In this document: in pieces, positions 1 through 9,244 of the stretch | Numbering within the stretch: the first letter of the stretch is position 1 | Layout of the letters: each line of letters starts with the position of its first letter | DNA from: Bacteroidales bacterium | Lineage (GTDB): Bacteria; Bacteroidota; Bacteroidia; Bacteroidales; UBA7960 | Direction: 5' to 3' | NCBI GenBank assembly: GCA_003560165.1 | Contig: PWJC01000027.1 | Span: forward strand, 1 to 55,377 | DNA: 55,377 bases | Position numbers and translations under genes: made by a program | Notes under the pieces: model-generated | Seen by the model: only the letters and a program-made list of their open reading frames with translations | Told to the model about the DNA's origin: nothing | Databases searched by the model: none

Positions 1-2
1 CC

Positions 3-785
3 AGGGCACCCCAAAATCCATGGTTGAAGGAATTTTACCCTTCTCAGGATGATTTCATGATCCGGTTTGCCAATTTTCTGGGAATGAACGGAGCGTTCCA
101 GTGGTACAAACGAGGTATTCAATACCCGGTGATCGCTCACCGGGTGCATCCCTTCTACGGCACCTATTTCCCGACAAGGGATGAACACCTGGTATTGTTC
201 GACCAGTGGCTTTCGCGCCACAGCCGGCAATTCCGGAATGCTGTCGATATCGGCACAGGCTGCGGCATTCTCTCCCTGATCATGCACAAACACGGGATCC
301 ATCAGATCCATGCCACCGACATCAGCCCCAATGCCATTTACAGTGTGGACATGGAACTGCAACGCCACAGCGTTTACCAGAACCACTGCATCACCACCAG
401 GGAAGCCTCACTACTGGGCGACCACAGGCCAGGGGCGGAAGACCTGGTTGTCTGCAACCCTCCGTGGATCCCCCTGCAGGCCGAAAAACAACTGGACCGG
501 GCTACCTATTATGAAGAAGGCTTTTTTGGGGAGCTGTTCGATACGCTGGCCTCCCAATGCGACAGTGGCACCGCCATTGCCCTGATATTTTCCGATTTTG
601 CCCTGGTGAGCGGTCTCGCCTCCCGGCATCCGGTTGTCGGAGCCGTTTCGCAGCGCAGTGAGCAATTCGACATGCTGAGTATAGTGAGAAGCGGAGTCAG
701 GCAACCTCCGGCAAAGGACAAATCCTGGCTTGCGGACATCCGCAAGCGGGAAAGCATTGAAATCCTCCAAATCAGGAAACGGTAA
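3..785 (+). CDS. Class I SAM-dependent methyltransferase (5'-partial)
   Basis: The reading frame is open from the left edge, so the N-terminus lies outside the window. The first possible start inside is a TTG at 24, but in-frame codons precede it, so I treat the gene as partial. Counting from that TTG, a SAM-binding motif I (VDIGTGCG) lies at about residues 74-81 and a catalytic-type NPPW motif at about 145-148. NPPW/NPPY motifs are known from HemK/PrmC-like and RNA/DNA amino-methyltransferases that modify a planar nitrogen. The substrate cannot be told from the sequence. The gene ends convergently, 10 bp from the GNAT gene on the other strand. The fold is secure; the specific function is open. 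Confidence 0.8.
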   Translation, partial: RAPQNPWLKEFYPSQDDFMIRFANFLGMNGAFQWYKRGIQYPVIAHRVHPFYGTYFPTRDEHLVLFDQWLSRHSRQFRNAVDIGTGCGILSLIMHKHGIHQIHATDISPNAIYSVDMELQRHSVYQNHCITTREASLLGDHRPGAEDLVVCNPPWIPLQAEKQLDRATYYEEGFFGELFDTLASQCDSGTAIALIFSDFALVSGLASRHPVVGAVSQRSEQFDMLSIVRSGVRQPPAKDKSWLADIRKRESIEILQIRKR

Positions 786-795
786 AACAAGGGGT

Positions 796-1503
796 TCAGA
801 GCAGCTTGACCCAGCTCACCTCCCGGTCGAAAACAAAACCCAGCTTTTTCACCAAATTGATCGACTGGTGGTTGTGGGGTTCTATGTTGACAAACACCAC
901 TTTGTTGCGTCCACGCTTTTCCATCACCAAAAAACGCAGTATGCTTTCGCCCAGTCCCTGCCCCCGGTAAGAGGGTATGACGTTGAGAAAGCCCAGGGAG
1001 GTATCGTCGTGGGTAAGGCCCCACCCGGCCAGCTCGCCGTCGATCCAGATGCCAGCCGACACGTCCTTTTCGAGTCTTTCCCTGATATAGTCCTCAGAGG
1101 TGAAGTCTTTATAGGCGCTATGGTCGTAAACATACCTGGCCATGGAGGGATCCAGGGGTTTGGAAATAAAGTCGGGAAAGTCGACGGTTTTGTTGTCGGG
1201 CAGGTAGTAACGGTGAGTGGTGAGTTTCCATTCAATTTTTCTGGTGTGGGTAAGGACGGGAAGCATCCATTCTTCCACATTGGCAAAATAAAGGGTTTGG
1301 TAATCAAACTCTTCAAGCAGGGAAAAAAGGTCTTCGGGATTGTCGCCACAGAGAAAGGCCCACTGAAAATCGCTGATGCCGCTCAAAAGCAGGAACTCGC
1401 CTTTGCGAAGCTGCTTTTTGACCGGATAATTTTCAAAGAAGCCTGCTACCGGAAGGCTTTGCAGCGGTTTGCTTTTGAGCAGCTGTTTGGTGTCGGCGTC
1501 CAT
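796..1503 (-). CDS. GNAT-family N-acetyltransferase
   Basis: This 235-residue protein has the GNAT acetyl-CoA pyrophosphate-binding motif near its C-terminus (VIPSYRGQGLGE, about residues 175-186), followed by the usual helix and a terminal NLVKKLGF segment. Its N-terminal 120 residues do not resemble the GNAT core and probably form a second, degenerate half or a substrate-binding domain, as in FR47-like proteins. It should transfer an acetyl group from acetyl-CoA to an amine, but the acceptor is unknown. The ATG at 1503 sits about 30 bp downstream of a good Bacteroidota-type promoter, so the gene is probably monocistronic. It is convergent with the preceding methyltransferase. Confidence 0.85.
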   Translation of the reverse strand: MDADTKQLLKSKPLQSLPVAGFFENYPVKKQLRKGEFLLLSGISDFQWAFLCGDNPEDLFSLLEEFDYQTLYFANVEEWMLPVLTHTRKIEWKLTTHRYYLPDNKTVDFPDFISKPLDPSMARYVYDHSAYKDFTSEDYIRERLEKDVSAGIWIDGELAGWGLTHDDTSLGFLNVIPSYRGQGLGESILRFLVMEKRGRNKVVFVNIEPHNHQSINLVKKLGFVFDREVSWVKLL

Positions 1504-1531
1504 AAAATATAGCTGTATTGCAACAACAGCC

Positions 1532-1562
1532 TAAAGATAACTACATTCTGCACACGAATCAA
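1532..1562 (-). promoter_or_regulatory. Bacteroidota-type promoter for the GNAT gene
   Basis: Read on the minus strand, a TTG (1562-1560) is followed after 20 bp by TATCTTTA (1539-1532). This fits the Bacteroidota -33 TTG and -7 TAnnTTTG pattern with correct spacing and one mismatch in the -7 box. Transcription would begin about 20-25 nt before the ATG at 1503. This is inference from the motif only. Confidence 0.5.
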
Positions 1563-1646
1563 CAGTAAATTTTATCTGTTTATTATTTGGTCAATATGGT
1601 CAGATGGAACCGCTTTTTATGATCATCCTCCTGTATGTCAATCATT

Positions 1647-2834
1647 TTACATGGCGGTTTCATCTACCGACTGCAAAATCATGTCGCAGGCATGGTGCAG
1701 CTGTTCAGAATTGATGACCAGAGGTGGCGCAATACGCATATGCCTGTCGGAAAACAGAAACCAGTCGGTCAGCAAGCCATTGCGGAGACATTGTGCGATG
1801 ACCCTGCTGTTTTGCCCGAAATCTTCAAACTCAAGCGCCAGCAAAAGCCCCTGCCCGCGTATGCCTTTGATGGCAGGATGGCGGAGGCGGTCACGAAAGA
1901 TCGATTCCATGGCCAGGGCATTTTCCCAGAGCCTGTTGTCAAGGATTACTTTCAGTGTGGCTCTGGCCGAGGCTGCGCAAACGGCATTGCCGCCGAAGGT
2001 ACTGATATGCCCCAGTACCGGATCGGCAGTAAGGCACTGCATGATTTCCCGCCCGGCAATGAAGGCCCCAATGGGCATGCCCCCACCCAGGCCCTTGGCC
2101 AGGATCAGCACGTCGGGCCGGATATCGAAATGCTCAAAAGCCCAGAGTTTCCCGGTCCGGCCCATGCCGGCCTGTATCTCGTCGAGTACGAGCAGGGTGC
2201 CTGTTTCGGTACACCGCTGGCGCAGGGCCTGCATGAAATCACGGGAGGGCACAACAGCACCGGCCTCGCCCTGTATGCTCTCGGCCACCACGCAGGCCGT
2301 ATGCCGGTCGATCTGCCCGAGCTGGTCGATGCTGCCGTAATCCAGGTGGTGAATACCCGGCAGCAAAGGTCTGAAAGCACGTTTCAGGCCCTCATGCCCG
2401 GTAAGGCTGAGGGCCCCGTGCGAACTCCCGTGATAGCCGTTGCGGAAAGCGATCATCCCTGTTCGCCGGGTATACCTCTTGGCCAGTTTGACCGCTCCCT
2501 CAACGGCCTCGCTGCCCGAATTGAGCAGGTATACATTGTCCAGACCCGGTGGAAGATGGTCTGCCAGCAGCCTGGCCAGGCCCACCTGGGCCGATTGTAC
2601 AAGCTCTCCGTATACCATCAGGTGCATGTATTTGTCGAGTTGCTCCCTGATGGCCGCCACTACGGCAGGATGCCGGTGTCCCACTGCACTCACCGAAATA
2701 CCGCTGATCAGATCCAGGTAGCGCTTTCCGTCACTGCCGGTCATATAGATCCCCTCGGCACTGCCGATCTCCAGCGAAAGGGGGAAAGGACTGGTCTGGG
2801 CCAGGTAACGGAAAAAAAGATCCCTGTCGTTCAT
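1647..2834 (-). CDS. Class III PLP-dependent aminotransferase
   Basis: This 395-residue enzyme belongs to the fold-type I class III aminotransferases (acetylornithine, ornithine, 4-aminobutyrate and related transaminases). Visible signatures are NSGSEAVEGAVKLA for cofactor binding, LVLDEIQAGMGRTG with the aspartate that contacts the PLP ring, and LAKGLGGGMPIG with the PLP-forming lysine. I chose the ATG at 2834, preceded by AAGGAT, over the longer frame to 2897, because the extra 21 residues look unstructured and would begin right at the rarA stop. It is probably the last gene of the operon led by the 7568 membrane protein. Substrate cannot be decided from sequence; no arginine-biosynthesis gene lies nearby. 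Confidence 0.85.
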   Translation of the reverse strand: MNDRDLFFRYLAQTSPFPLSLEIGSAEGIYMTGSDGKRYLDLISGISVSAVGHRHPAVVAAIREQLDKYMHLMVYGELVQSAQVGLARLLADHLPPGLDNVYLLNSGSEAVEGAVKLAKRYTRRTGMIAFRNGYHGSSHGALSLTGHEGLKRAFRPLLPGIHHLDYGSIDQLGQIDRHTACVVAESIQGEAGAVVPSRDFMQALRQRCTETGTLLVLDEIQAGMGRTGKLWAFEHFDIRPDVLILAKGLGGGMPIGAFIAGREIMQCLTADPVLGHISTFGGNAVCAASARATLKVILDNRLWENALAMESIFRDRLRHPAIKGIRGQGLLLALEFEDFGQNSRVIAQCLRNGLLTDWFLFSDRHMRIAPPLVINSEQLHHACDMILQSVDETAM

Positions 2835-2893
2835 ATCCTTGGTTGAGTTGTCAGCGTCCAAACACCGGCAAACAAGAAGCCGGAAATTCCAGA

Positions 2894-4159
2894 TCAATAC
2901 CCGTATTTATCGCCCCAGAGGGACCTGAGCCGTTCCCGCATTTCTCTTTCCCTTGGGTTGTCGGCCAGGTCGTAAAGCCTGGTACCGGAAATGGCCTCTG
3001 GCATGAACTCCTGGAATGCGAAATGCTGGTGGTAGTCGTGAGAATATTTGTAATCTCTTCCGTATCCGGCCTCTTTCATCAGCCGGGTCGGTGCATTTCT
3101 GATGGGCAAAGGCACGGGAAGATCCCCGGTTTTTTTGACCAGATCCTGGGCTTTGCCGATAGCCAGGTAAGCGGAATTGCTTTTGGGCGAAGCCGCCAGG
3201 TAGGTGGCTGTTTGCGAAAGGATAATGCGGCCTTCGGGCATCCCGACCATGCTGATGGCCTGAAAACAACTGGTCGCAAGCAGCAGGGCATTGGGATTCG
3301 CATTGCCGATGTCTTCCGAGGCAAGGATCAGCAGCCTTCTGGCAATGAATTTGGGATCCTCCCCCCCTTCGATCATCCGGGCCAGGTAATAGACAGCCGC
3401 ATTTGGATCGCTTCCGCGCACCGACTTGATAAAAGCGGAGATGACATCGTAGTGCATCTCACCCGATTTATCGTAAAGGGCCAGGTTCTGCTGAATGACC
3501 GAAATCAGCATCTCGTTGGTCAACACAAGGGACTTATCCCGGCTGGAGTTAACAGCCAGTTCAAGGGCATTAAGCAGTTTTCTGGCATCCCCCCCCGATA
3601 CCCTGAGAAGGGCCTCCCTTTCGCGAACTTCGATCTTTTTGCCGGTCTGCCTTTCAAGCAGCTCCCTCCCCCTTTCAATCAGTTGCTCCAGGTCTTTTTT
3701 GTCCAGGTCTTTGAGGATATATACCTGGCAGCGAGACAACAGGGGAGAAATGACCTCAAAGGATGGATTTTCGGTGGTTGCACCGATCAGGGTAATGATG
3801 CCCTTTTCTACAGCACCCAACAGGCTGTCTTGTTGCGACTTACTGAAACGGTGGATCTCGTCGATAAACAGTATGGCATCTCCCCCCGACTCCCTGGACT
3901 TTTGAATGACCTCGCGGATGTCTTTCACCCCCGAATTGATGGCGCTCAACGTATAAAAAGGGCGCAACAGCTTGTGGGATATCAGTGTGGCCAGGGTGGT
4001 CTTGCCTACTCCCGGAGGGCCCCATAGGATCATCGATGGGATGTTGCCCGATTCAATGGCCTTACGCAATATGGCCCCGGGACCTACCAGATGGGCCTGA
4101 CCCAGGTAGTGGTCGAGATCGGTCGGACGCAGTTTTTCAGCCAGGGGAATACTATTCAT
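2894..4159 (-). CDS. rarA: Replication-associated recombination protein A (AAA ATPase)
   Basis: RarA/MgsA is a clamp-loader-like AAA+ ATPase that acts at stalled replication forks. The 421-residue length is normal. Walker A is GPPGVGKT (about residues 47-54) and Walker B is ILFIDEIHRF (about 96-105). A sensor-1 region reads GATTENPSFEV and an arginine finger lies in LLSRCQVY. The C-terminal half carries the family's tetramerisation region (RMIEGGEDPKFIARRL). The start overlaps the end of the upstream M48 protease gene by 8 bp, so the two are very likely co-transcribed and perhaps translationally coupled. Confidence 0.95.
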   Translation of the reverse strand: MNSIPLAEKLRPTDLDHYLGQAHLVGPGAILRKAIESGNIPSMILWGPPGVGKTTLATLISHKLLRPFYTLSAINSGVKDIREVIQKSRESGGDAILFIDEIHRFSKSQQDSLLGAVEKGIITLIGATTENPSFEVISPLLSRCQVYILKDLDKKDLEQLIERGRELLERQTGKKIEVREREALLRVSGGDARKLLNALELAVNSSRDKSLVLTNEMLISVIQQNLALYDKSGEMHYDVISAFIKSVRGSDPNAAVYYLARMIEGGEDPKFIARRLLILASEDIGNANPNALLLATSCFQAISMVGMPEGRIILSQTATYLAASPKSNSAYLAIGKAQDLVKKTGDLPVPLPIRNAPTRLMKEAGYGRDYKYSHDYHQHFAFQEFMPEAISGTRLYDLADNPREREMRERLRSLWGDKYGY

Positions 4160-5399
4160 CTTCTTTTCTGTATTTCTCCAGATGTTTTAACCTCTTCAGC
4201 AAGGGTGGATGCGAATAATGCACGGTCACATAGGCCGGGTGGGGTCTCAGGTTGCTCAGATGGTTCACAGATAATTTTTTCAGGGCATGCTGCAGGGACT
4301 TCGCCCTGAATTTCTGTGCCGCCCAGGCATCGGCCTGGTATTCGTACATTCGACTCATTTTGTTGCTCAAGATACCCAATACCAGGCTGAGGGGGGCAAC
4401 CAGCAGCCCGAATGCCAGCAGGCCCAGGTGAAAACCGGGCTCCCCAGCTCCAAGGGCATACGAAAGTTCGGGGCGATTGACAAAAAGACCCAGCAGGTAC
4501 AACATCAGGCCGGTACCCAGCAGGCTGCTCATCATGCCCTTAAGGGTGTGGCGTTTTTTGTAATGGCCAATTTCGTGGGCCAGCACCGCAACCACTTCGT
4601 CGGTGGTGTGCTCACCGATCAGCGTATCGAATAACACGATGCGTTTCCTGTGGCCCAGACCGCTGAAATAGGCGTTGGCTTTTGTGCTCCGGCGCGAACC
4701 ATCTATTACGAAAATATTGTCGAGCCTGAAACCCTGTTGCCGGGCAAATGTTTCAATGGCGGTGCGCAACTCTCCTTTTTCAAGTGGTTGCTGCCTGTTA
4801 AACAGGGGGACGATCAGGGTGTTGTAAAACATGGCCATGAAAATGCTGAACGCAGCGAACGCCACCCAGGCATATACCCAGAACAACTTTCCGGCCTCCT
4901 GGTAAAACCAGACGAAGACAGCCAGCAGCCCGCCTCCAATCACCAGCGAGAGCATCCAACCCTTGAGTTTATCGAGGACATAGGTACGCCGGGTGCTGCG
5001 GTTGAAATTGTATTTCTCTTCAATAACGAAGGTCCGGTATATATCGAAAGGGGTCGACAACAAATCGGCAACCAGGCCGATAATACCAAAGAACAACAGG
5101 GCCAGCCATACCGGATGGGTAGTGTATTGCCTGATCATTTGATCGAGAACCCCGAACCCCCCAGTCACCAGCATGGCCAGGATAAGCAAGAAGGAAAACG
5201 ACCCGCTGATAAACCCCAACCGCCTTTTGTCTCGGGCATATTGCTGCGACTTTTGGTATTTTTCCTCATCAAAGATGCCAGCCAGCTCGTCGGGGAGTTT
5301 GGGAGACCACAGTTTTGCATTCAGGTACTCCAGGTAGTTGTCAAACACAAAATGCAGGACGAGGATGCCCACAATAATGATCAGTACCGCATTGTCCAT
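4152..5399 (-). CDS. M48-family zinc metalloprotease (Ste24/CAAX prenyl protease 1-like)
   Basis: This 415-residue integral membrane protease has the zinc-binding HEIGH motif at residues 275-279 and a downstream glutamate at 353 (YEYQADAWA), the expected third zinc ligand. Hydrophobic segments lie near residues 5-20, 65-82, 98-115, 150-165, 173-192, 290-307 and 322-343. In eukaryotes Ste24 trims prenylated proteins; bacterial members more likely take part in membrane protein quality control, and I infer that here. It lies 27 bp after a large membrane protein and overlaps rarA by 8 bp, forming a tight operon. Confidence 0.92.
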   Translation of the reverse strand: MDNAVLIIIVGILVLHFVFDNYLEYLNAKLWSPKLPDELAGIFDEEKYQKSQQYARDKRRLGFISGSFSFLLILAMLVTGGFGVLDQMIRQYTTHPVWLALLFFGIIGLVADLLSTPFDIYRTFVIEEKYNFNRSTRRTYVLDKLKGWMLSLVIGGGLLAVFVWFYQEAGKLFWVYAWVAFAAFSIFMAMFYNTLIVPLFNRQQPLEKGELRTAIETFARQQGFRLDNIFVIDGSRRSTKANAYFSGLGHRKRIVLFDTLIGEHTTDEVVAVLAHEIGHYKKRHTLKGMMSSLLGTGLMLYLLGLFVNRPELSYALGAGEPGFHLGLLAFGLLVAPLSLVLGILSNKMSRMYEYQADAWAAQKFRAKSLQHALKKLSVNHLSNLRPHPAYVTVHYSHPPLLKRLKHLEKYRKEDE

Positions 5400-5426
5400 G
5401 ATGTCCCTTGCTGATTGTACATGTCG

Positions 5427-7568
5427 TTAATAACTGCCGTTGCGTTTGCGCAGGAACCATTCCAGGCCAAGCAGCAACAAAATGACAAAGAATAGTAACC
5501 TGAAGTGGATGACCTCCACAAATTCTTTGGTGAAGTAAATTTTCGGCCCGATATCATCACGCTCATTGATATGCCGGGCCAGCAAATCCCACTGTTCCGG
5601 ATACACCATGATCGCCCCTGTATTCGCGGCCATCTGGTAAAGCAAGGAATGATCCGCCCGGGTACGCAGTCCCTCGAGGTCAAGGGAGGATACATTGAAA
5701 AGGCCCCGGGCGGTATGCACCTCTCCGCCCAGCGAAGCGGTGGCCTCATAGGAATAACTGCCCGGTGGGAAAGGCCCGGCACTGAGCCTGTAGGCATTGG
5801 CCGTACGACCCATTTCGTATTCCATCAAATGGCCTTCCTGGCTGGTGATGCTGAGTTGCACCCCAGGTTCGTTAACCAGCTGGTAACTGGCATTGTAAAG
5901 CTCGGCCTCAAATACCGCGCCTTCGTTTTCATGGATCAGGGTTTGTGTTTCCACTCTCAAATGCCTCCTGTCTTCCTTCAATGCAAGGTATTGAACCATA
6001 CGCGACAACAAGCCATCAAAGGCCAAATGGGAATTCTCGCGCATATAGGCATGAAGGCGCCACCGCCAGATGCCCTCCCCGGCGATCAACCCGGTTTTCC
6101 GGCCCTCACGGGCAGTAAAAAGTATCAGGGGCTGAGCGGTAAGCACCTGGCCGATCTGCTGCTTCAATAAGATATGTGCATCGGAGGGGGTCAGGTAGTT
6201 GGCAAAAGGCACGTAGAGTGGCGGCAGCATCTCCACCAGCCGCCCGGTGCGTTCGGGCAGTGAGAACAGGGCAAACCCTGAGTGGTAAGAGCCCAGGGCT
6301 TCTGCCAGTTCTTCTGAACGGGCTTCGATGGTCAGGCCGTGGGCCAGGCTGTTGAAAGCCGGCAGATCGGTTTGGCTGCCGATAATGTACAACACAGAGG
6401 TCCCACTTTGCTCCAGGTTTTCAAGCAGCTCGCGCATCGGATGATTTTGAGAAGGCAGCTGGTGCATGATAATCAGGTCGTAGGCCGAAGGATCCTGATC
6501 GAATTCTTTTGCCAGAACCTTGGTTACATGATAGCTGTCGTTGTTCCCGAGCGACTGCCCGATGGCTCCCACATCCGGATGGGGGCTGTTGGCAAGTATC
6601 AATACCTCCTGCCGGCCATCGATTACCTCGATAAAAAAGTCCTTGTTGTTGTTTTCGGTACTTACCTCTCCACTCACAGGCTCCAGGGCAGCATGAAATC
6701 GTTGCATGCCTGCTTCGGTGGCCTCCAGCTGAAGGCCAATGGTTTCGGTGTGACGGTCAGAAACAAAGGAGAGGCTCTCGCTGAAAAGCACCTCCCCGTC
6801 TTTGCTGACGGTAAGCCGGCTGTCAAGGCCATCGCTCTGCACAGCCTCTATGTCGATCTCAACCGGAAACTCATTTCCGAGGTAGGTGATGCGGTTATGC
6901 CGGATACGTCTCAATACCAGGTCGCGGCGCGGCAAGGGTTCGCCCAGGGCCATGGTATACACAGGATAGGGTTTTGCTGAAGCAACATACAGGGGGTGGA
7001 GCCCCCGGTTAAACAGCCCGTCGCCAGCAAGCACCACGGCACCGATATTCCGGTTGCTGTATCTGGCATCGATCTCATCAAACACCTGCGACATATTGGT
7101 CATCCGCTCCTGAAAATCGATCTCCCCGGCCCTGCCGGCCTCCCTGAAGCCTTCGCCAAAGGTGTACAGCCTGGACGAATGCTCTTCTTCCATCTGCTGG
7201 AGAAAGCTTTCCAGGGCAGGCAGGTATTCCTGATGGTAAAAACCGGTATCGGCGGCCAGAAGCAGTGAACGTGAGTTGTCCTGAACAAAGAGCAGCAGGG
7301 GGTCGTCTACGTGGGTCAGACGTTTTTCCACAAGGGGAGCCAGCAGCAAAAAGGCCGTAATCCCAACCGCCAGAAAGCGGAAAGCAGACAGGAGAAAAAG
7401 CAGCGGCCATGGAAAATTGTCACGGGCATTCCGGTAATATAACGCCATGCTGTAGCCCAGGCCTGCCAGAAAGCACAGAAAAATGAACCAGGACGGATAC
7501 GGAAGCAGGATGGAAAAATTCAATTTTAATGCAGCGCTTAAGAGTTCGACAATGGCGGCCTTGACCAT
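5427..7568 (-). CDS. Large membrane-anchored protein, Bacteroidota-conserved, function unknown
   Basis: From the ATG at 7568 the protein has 713 residues: two hydrophobic segments near the N-terminus (about residues 20-40 and 50-75), a large presumably periplasmic domain, and one C-terminal transmembrane segment followed by a short basic tail (FLRKRNGSY). The domain after the second helix (LLFVQDNSRSLLLAAD) looks like a degenerate von Willebrand A fold. A middle segment (VLILANSPHPDVGAIGQSL) resembles the glutamine-amidotransferase-like fold seen in BatA/VWA-type membrane proteins. A longer frame reaches 7628 but would start inside the floA terminator hairpin, so I reject it. It heads the M48 protease - rarA - aminotransferase operon. 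I do not assign a function. Confidence 0.75.
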   Translation of the reverse strand: MVKAAIVELLSAALKLNFSILLPYPSWFIFLCFLAGLGYSMALYYRNARDNFPWPLLFLLSAFRFLAVGITAFLLLAPLVEKRLTHVDDPLLLFVQDNSRSLLLAADTGFYHQEYLPALESFLQQMEEEHSSRLYTFGEGFREAGRAGEIDFQERMTNMSQVFDEIDARYSNRNIGAVVLAGDGLFNRGLHPLYVASAKPYPVYTMALGEPLPRRDLVLRRIRHNRITYLGNEFPVEIDIEAVQSDGLDSRLTVSKDGEVLFSESLSFVSDRHTETIGLQLEATEAGMQRFHAALEPVSGEVSTENNNKDFFIEVIDGRQEVLILANSPHPDVGAIGQSLGNNDSYHVTKVLAKEFDQDPSAYDLIIMHQLPSQNHPMRELLENLEQSGTSVLYIIGSQTDLPAFNSLAHGLTIEARSEELAEALGSYHSGFALFSLPERTGRLVEMLPPLYVPFANYLTPSDAHILLKQQIGQVLTAQPLILFTAREGRKTGLIAGEGIWRWRLHAYMRENSHLAFDGLLSRMVQYLALKEDRRHLRVETQTLIHENEGAVFEAELYNASYQLVNEPGVQLSITSQEGHLMEYEMGRTANAYRLSAGPFPPGSYSYEATASLGGEVHTARGLFNVSSLDLEGLRTRADHSLLYQMAANTGAIMVYPEQWDLLARHINERDDIGPKIYFTKEFVEVIHFRLLFFVILLLLGLEWFLRKRNGSY

Positions 7569-7621
7569 TGCAAAGATAACCCTAAAAAGACAGATGGCCA
7601 TGCGCCCTGTCACAAACAAAG

Positions 7622-7653
7622 ATGCCACCTGCCTGAATGCAGGCAGGTGGCAT
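7622..7653 (-). terminator. Intrinsic terminator after floA
   Basis: A perfect 14-bp inverted repeat (7622-7635 against 7640-7653) with a 4-nt loop lies 18 bp after the floA stop. On the minus strand it is followed by CTTTGTTTGTG, a T-rich tract typical of a Rho-independent terminator. It separates nfeD-floA from the next operon. Confidence 0.8.
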
Positions 7654-7671
7654 CAACCGCGGCAAAACCCC

Positions 7672-8676
7672 TTATTTGGAAGTTTTGTTGTCGGACGACC
7701 CTCCCTTGCTGCCCGATGTGCCGGGCTTGCTGATCTGCTCCCTCATGTTGGTGTCAGCCTGGATATTCTGCATCCGGTAATAGTCCATGATGCCCAGGTT
7801 CCCGCTTCTGAAGGATTCGGCAATAGCCTTGGGGATTTCTGCCTCCTGCTGGATCACATTGGCCCTGGCTTCCTGTGCCTTGGCCTTCATCTCCTGTTCT
7901 GCTGCCACAGCCATGGCCCGCCTTTCCTCGGCCTTGGCCTGTGCAATGTTCTTGTCGGCATTGGCCTGGTCGATCTGCAGCATGGCGCCAATGTTCTTGC
8001 CAACATCTATATCGGCAATGTCGATCGAAAGGATCTCGTAGGCGGTACCAGAGTCAAGCCCCTTTGAGAGCACCACCTTGGAGATGCTGTCTGGGTTTTC
8101 CAGTACCTGCTTGTGATGCTGAGCCGAACCGATCGAGGTGACGATGCCCTCTCCCACCCTGGCCAGGATGGTTTCTTCGCCGGCACCACCAACCAGCTGC
8201 TTGATGTTGGCGCGCAGGGTAACCCTGGCCTTGGCGATAAGCTGAATGCCGTCCTTGGCCACGGCGGCTACCGGTGGGGTATTGATCACCTTGGGCTTGA
8301 CCGACATCTGCACCGCTTCGAGCACATCGCGTCCGGCCAGGTCGATGGCGGTGGCTGTTTTGAAGTCGAGGGGAATATTGGCCTTGTCGGCACTGATGAG
8401 GGCATTGACCACGGCCTTTACCCGGCCACCGGCCAGGTAATGGGCTTCCAGGTCATTGCGGTTCAGGCTAAGGCCGGCCTTGGTGGCAGAGATCAGGTTG
8501 TTGACAATGACCGAAGGGGGGATTTTCCGCCAACGCATCAGAACCAGTTGCAAAAGGCTGATCCGAACGCCAGAGACCAGGGCCGAAAACCACAGGCCAA
8601 CGGGGATAAAATAAAAAATGATCCACAGGCCCACAATACTCACCAGGGCAATGGCAATAATGACACCAATTTCCAT
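7672..8676 (-). CDS. floA: Flotillin-like protein FloA
   Basis: The 334-residue protein matches the bacterial flotillin-like FloA family (UPF0365). It has an N-terminal membrane hairpin (about residues 3-40), an SPFH/PHB-like domain with [20 protein letters not shown], an alanine/glutamate-rich coiled region (about residues 225-280: [17 protein letters not shown]), and a polar tail. FloA scaffolds membrane microdomains; partners in this lineage are not known. The nfeD-like gene lies 6 bp upstream on the same strand, the usual pairing for flotillins, and a strong hairpin terminator follows. Confidence 0.95.
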   Translation of the reverse strand: MEIGVIIAIALVSIVGLWIIFYFIPVGLWFSALVSGVRISLLQLVLMRWRKIPPSVIVNNLISATKAGLSLNRNDLEAHYLAGGRVKAVVNALISADKANIPLDFKTATAIDLAGRDVLEAVQMSVKPKVINTPPVAAVAKDGIQLIAKARVTLRANIKQLVGGAGEETILARVGEGIVTSIGSAQHHKQVLENPDSISKVVLSKGLDSGTAYEILSIDIADIDVGKNIGAMLQIDQANADKNIAQAKAEERRAMAVAAEQEMKAKAQEARANVIQQEAEIPKAIAESFRSGNLGIMDYYRMQNIQADTNMREQISKPGTSGSKGGSSDNKTSK

Positions 8677-8682
8677 GTTTGA

Positions 8683-9150
8683 TTATTCTTTAGGTTTGAC
8701 AATGATTTTGTTTCCTTCTACTTTCACAACCACAATGGGAGTGTTCTCGGCAATGAGGTTGTCTTTCGAACTCACCTCGTAATATTCGCTCCCGATAAGG
8801 GCTTTTCCCATGGGATTCAGGCGGGTAATGGTCACGCCTTCATGGCCCCTGACCACCTTGTCCGCATCGAAAATATTCACCTTCCCGTCCAGGACAGAGG
8901 CGTGCATGGCTTTCTTCCACGTGGTTGACCTCAGGGCGATGGTAATGGCTATCAGGCTCAGCACCAGGGTGCCGGCCAAGGTCATAATGCCAATTTCCGT
9001 ACCATAGTGATTGAATGATACCACCACGCCGGCGATCACCAGCACCAGGCCCAGCAAACCGACCACTGTGGCTCCCGGCACAACCAATATCTCCAGCAGC
9101 AGGAAGGTGATGCCGACAAGGATCAGACTCAAAACGATCAACCAGGTCAT
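8683..9150 (-). CDS. NfeD-like membrane protein (short form)
   Basis: This 155-residue protein has N-terminal hydrophobic helices (about residues 3-22, 24-45 and 52-72) and a C-terminal soluble domain of about 65 residues with the NfeD OB-fold pattern (GHEGVTITRLNPMGKALIGS and a terminal VVKVEGNKIIVKP). Short NfeD proteins lack the ClpP-like protease half and act as flotillin partners. The gene sits directly before floA with a 6-bp gap and is preceded by a -7 promoter element, so nfeD-floA forms a two-gene operon. Confidence 0.9.
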   Translation of the reverse strand: MTWLIVLSLILVGITFLLLEILVVPGATVVGLLGLVLVIAGVVVSFNHYGTEIGIMTLAGTLVLSLIAITIALRSTTWKKAMHASVLDGKVNIFDADKVVRGHEGVTITRLNPMGKALIGSEYYEVSSKDNLIAENTPIVVVKVEGNKIIVKPKE

Positions 9151-9223
9151 AAAAGCATACTTATCGGGTGTACAGGGGCCACTTTTGACAGGGCCCGACA
9201 GGTTTCAGTCGATGTATTGCAAA

Positions 9224-9231
9224 CAAAAATA
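9224..9231 (-). promoter_or_regulatory. -7 promoter element for nfeD-floA
   Basis: On the minus strand the octamer TATTTTTG is an exact match to the Bacteroidota -7 box TAnnTTTG. A TTG upstream is spaced only about 14 bp away, so the -33 part is weak. It would give a leader of about 65-70 nt before the nfeD ATG at 9150. Confidence 0.4.
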
Positions 9232-9244
9232 AGCAAAAAGAACT

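Noticed and set aside
7622-7653. 14-bp inverted repeat as a mobile-element end
   Set aside because: Its position just after floA, its 4-nt loop and the T-rich tract behind it fit a transcription terminator better, and no second copy or target duplication is visible.
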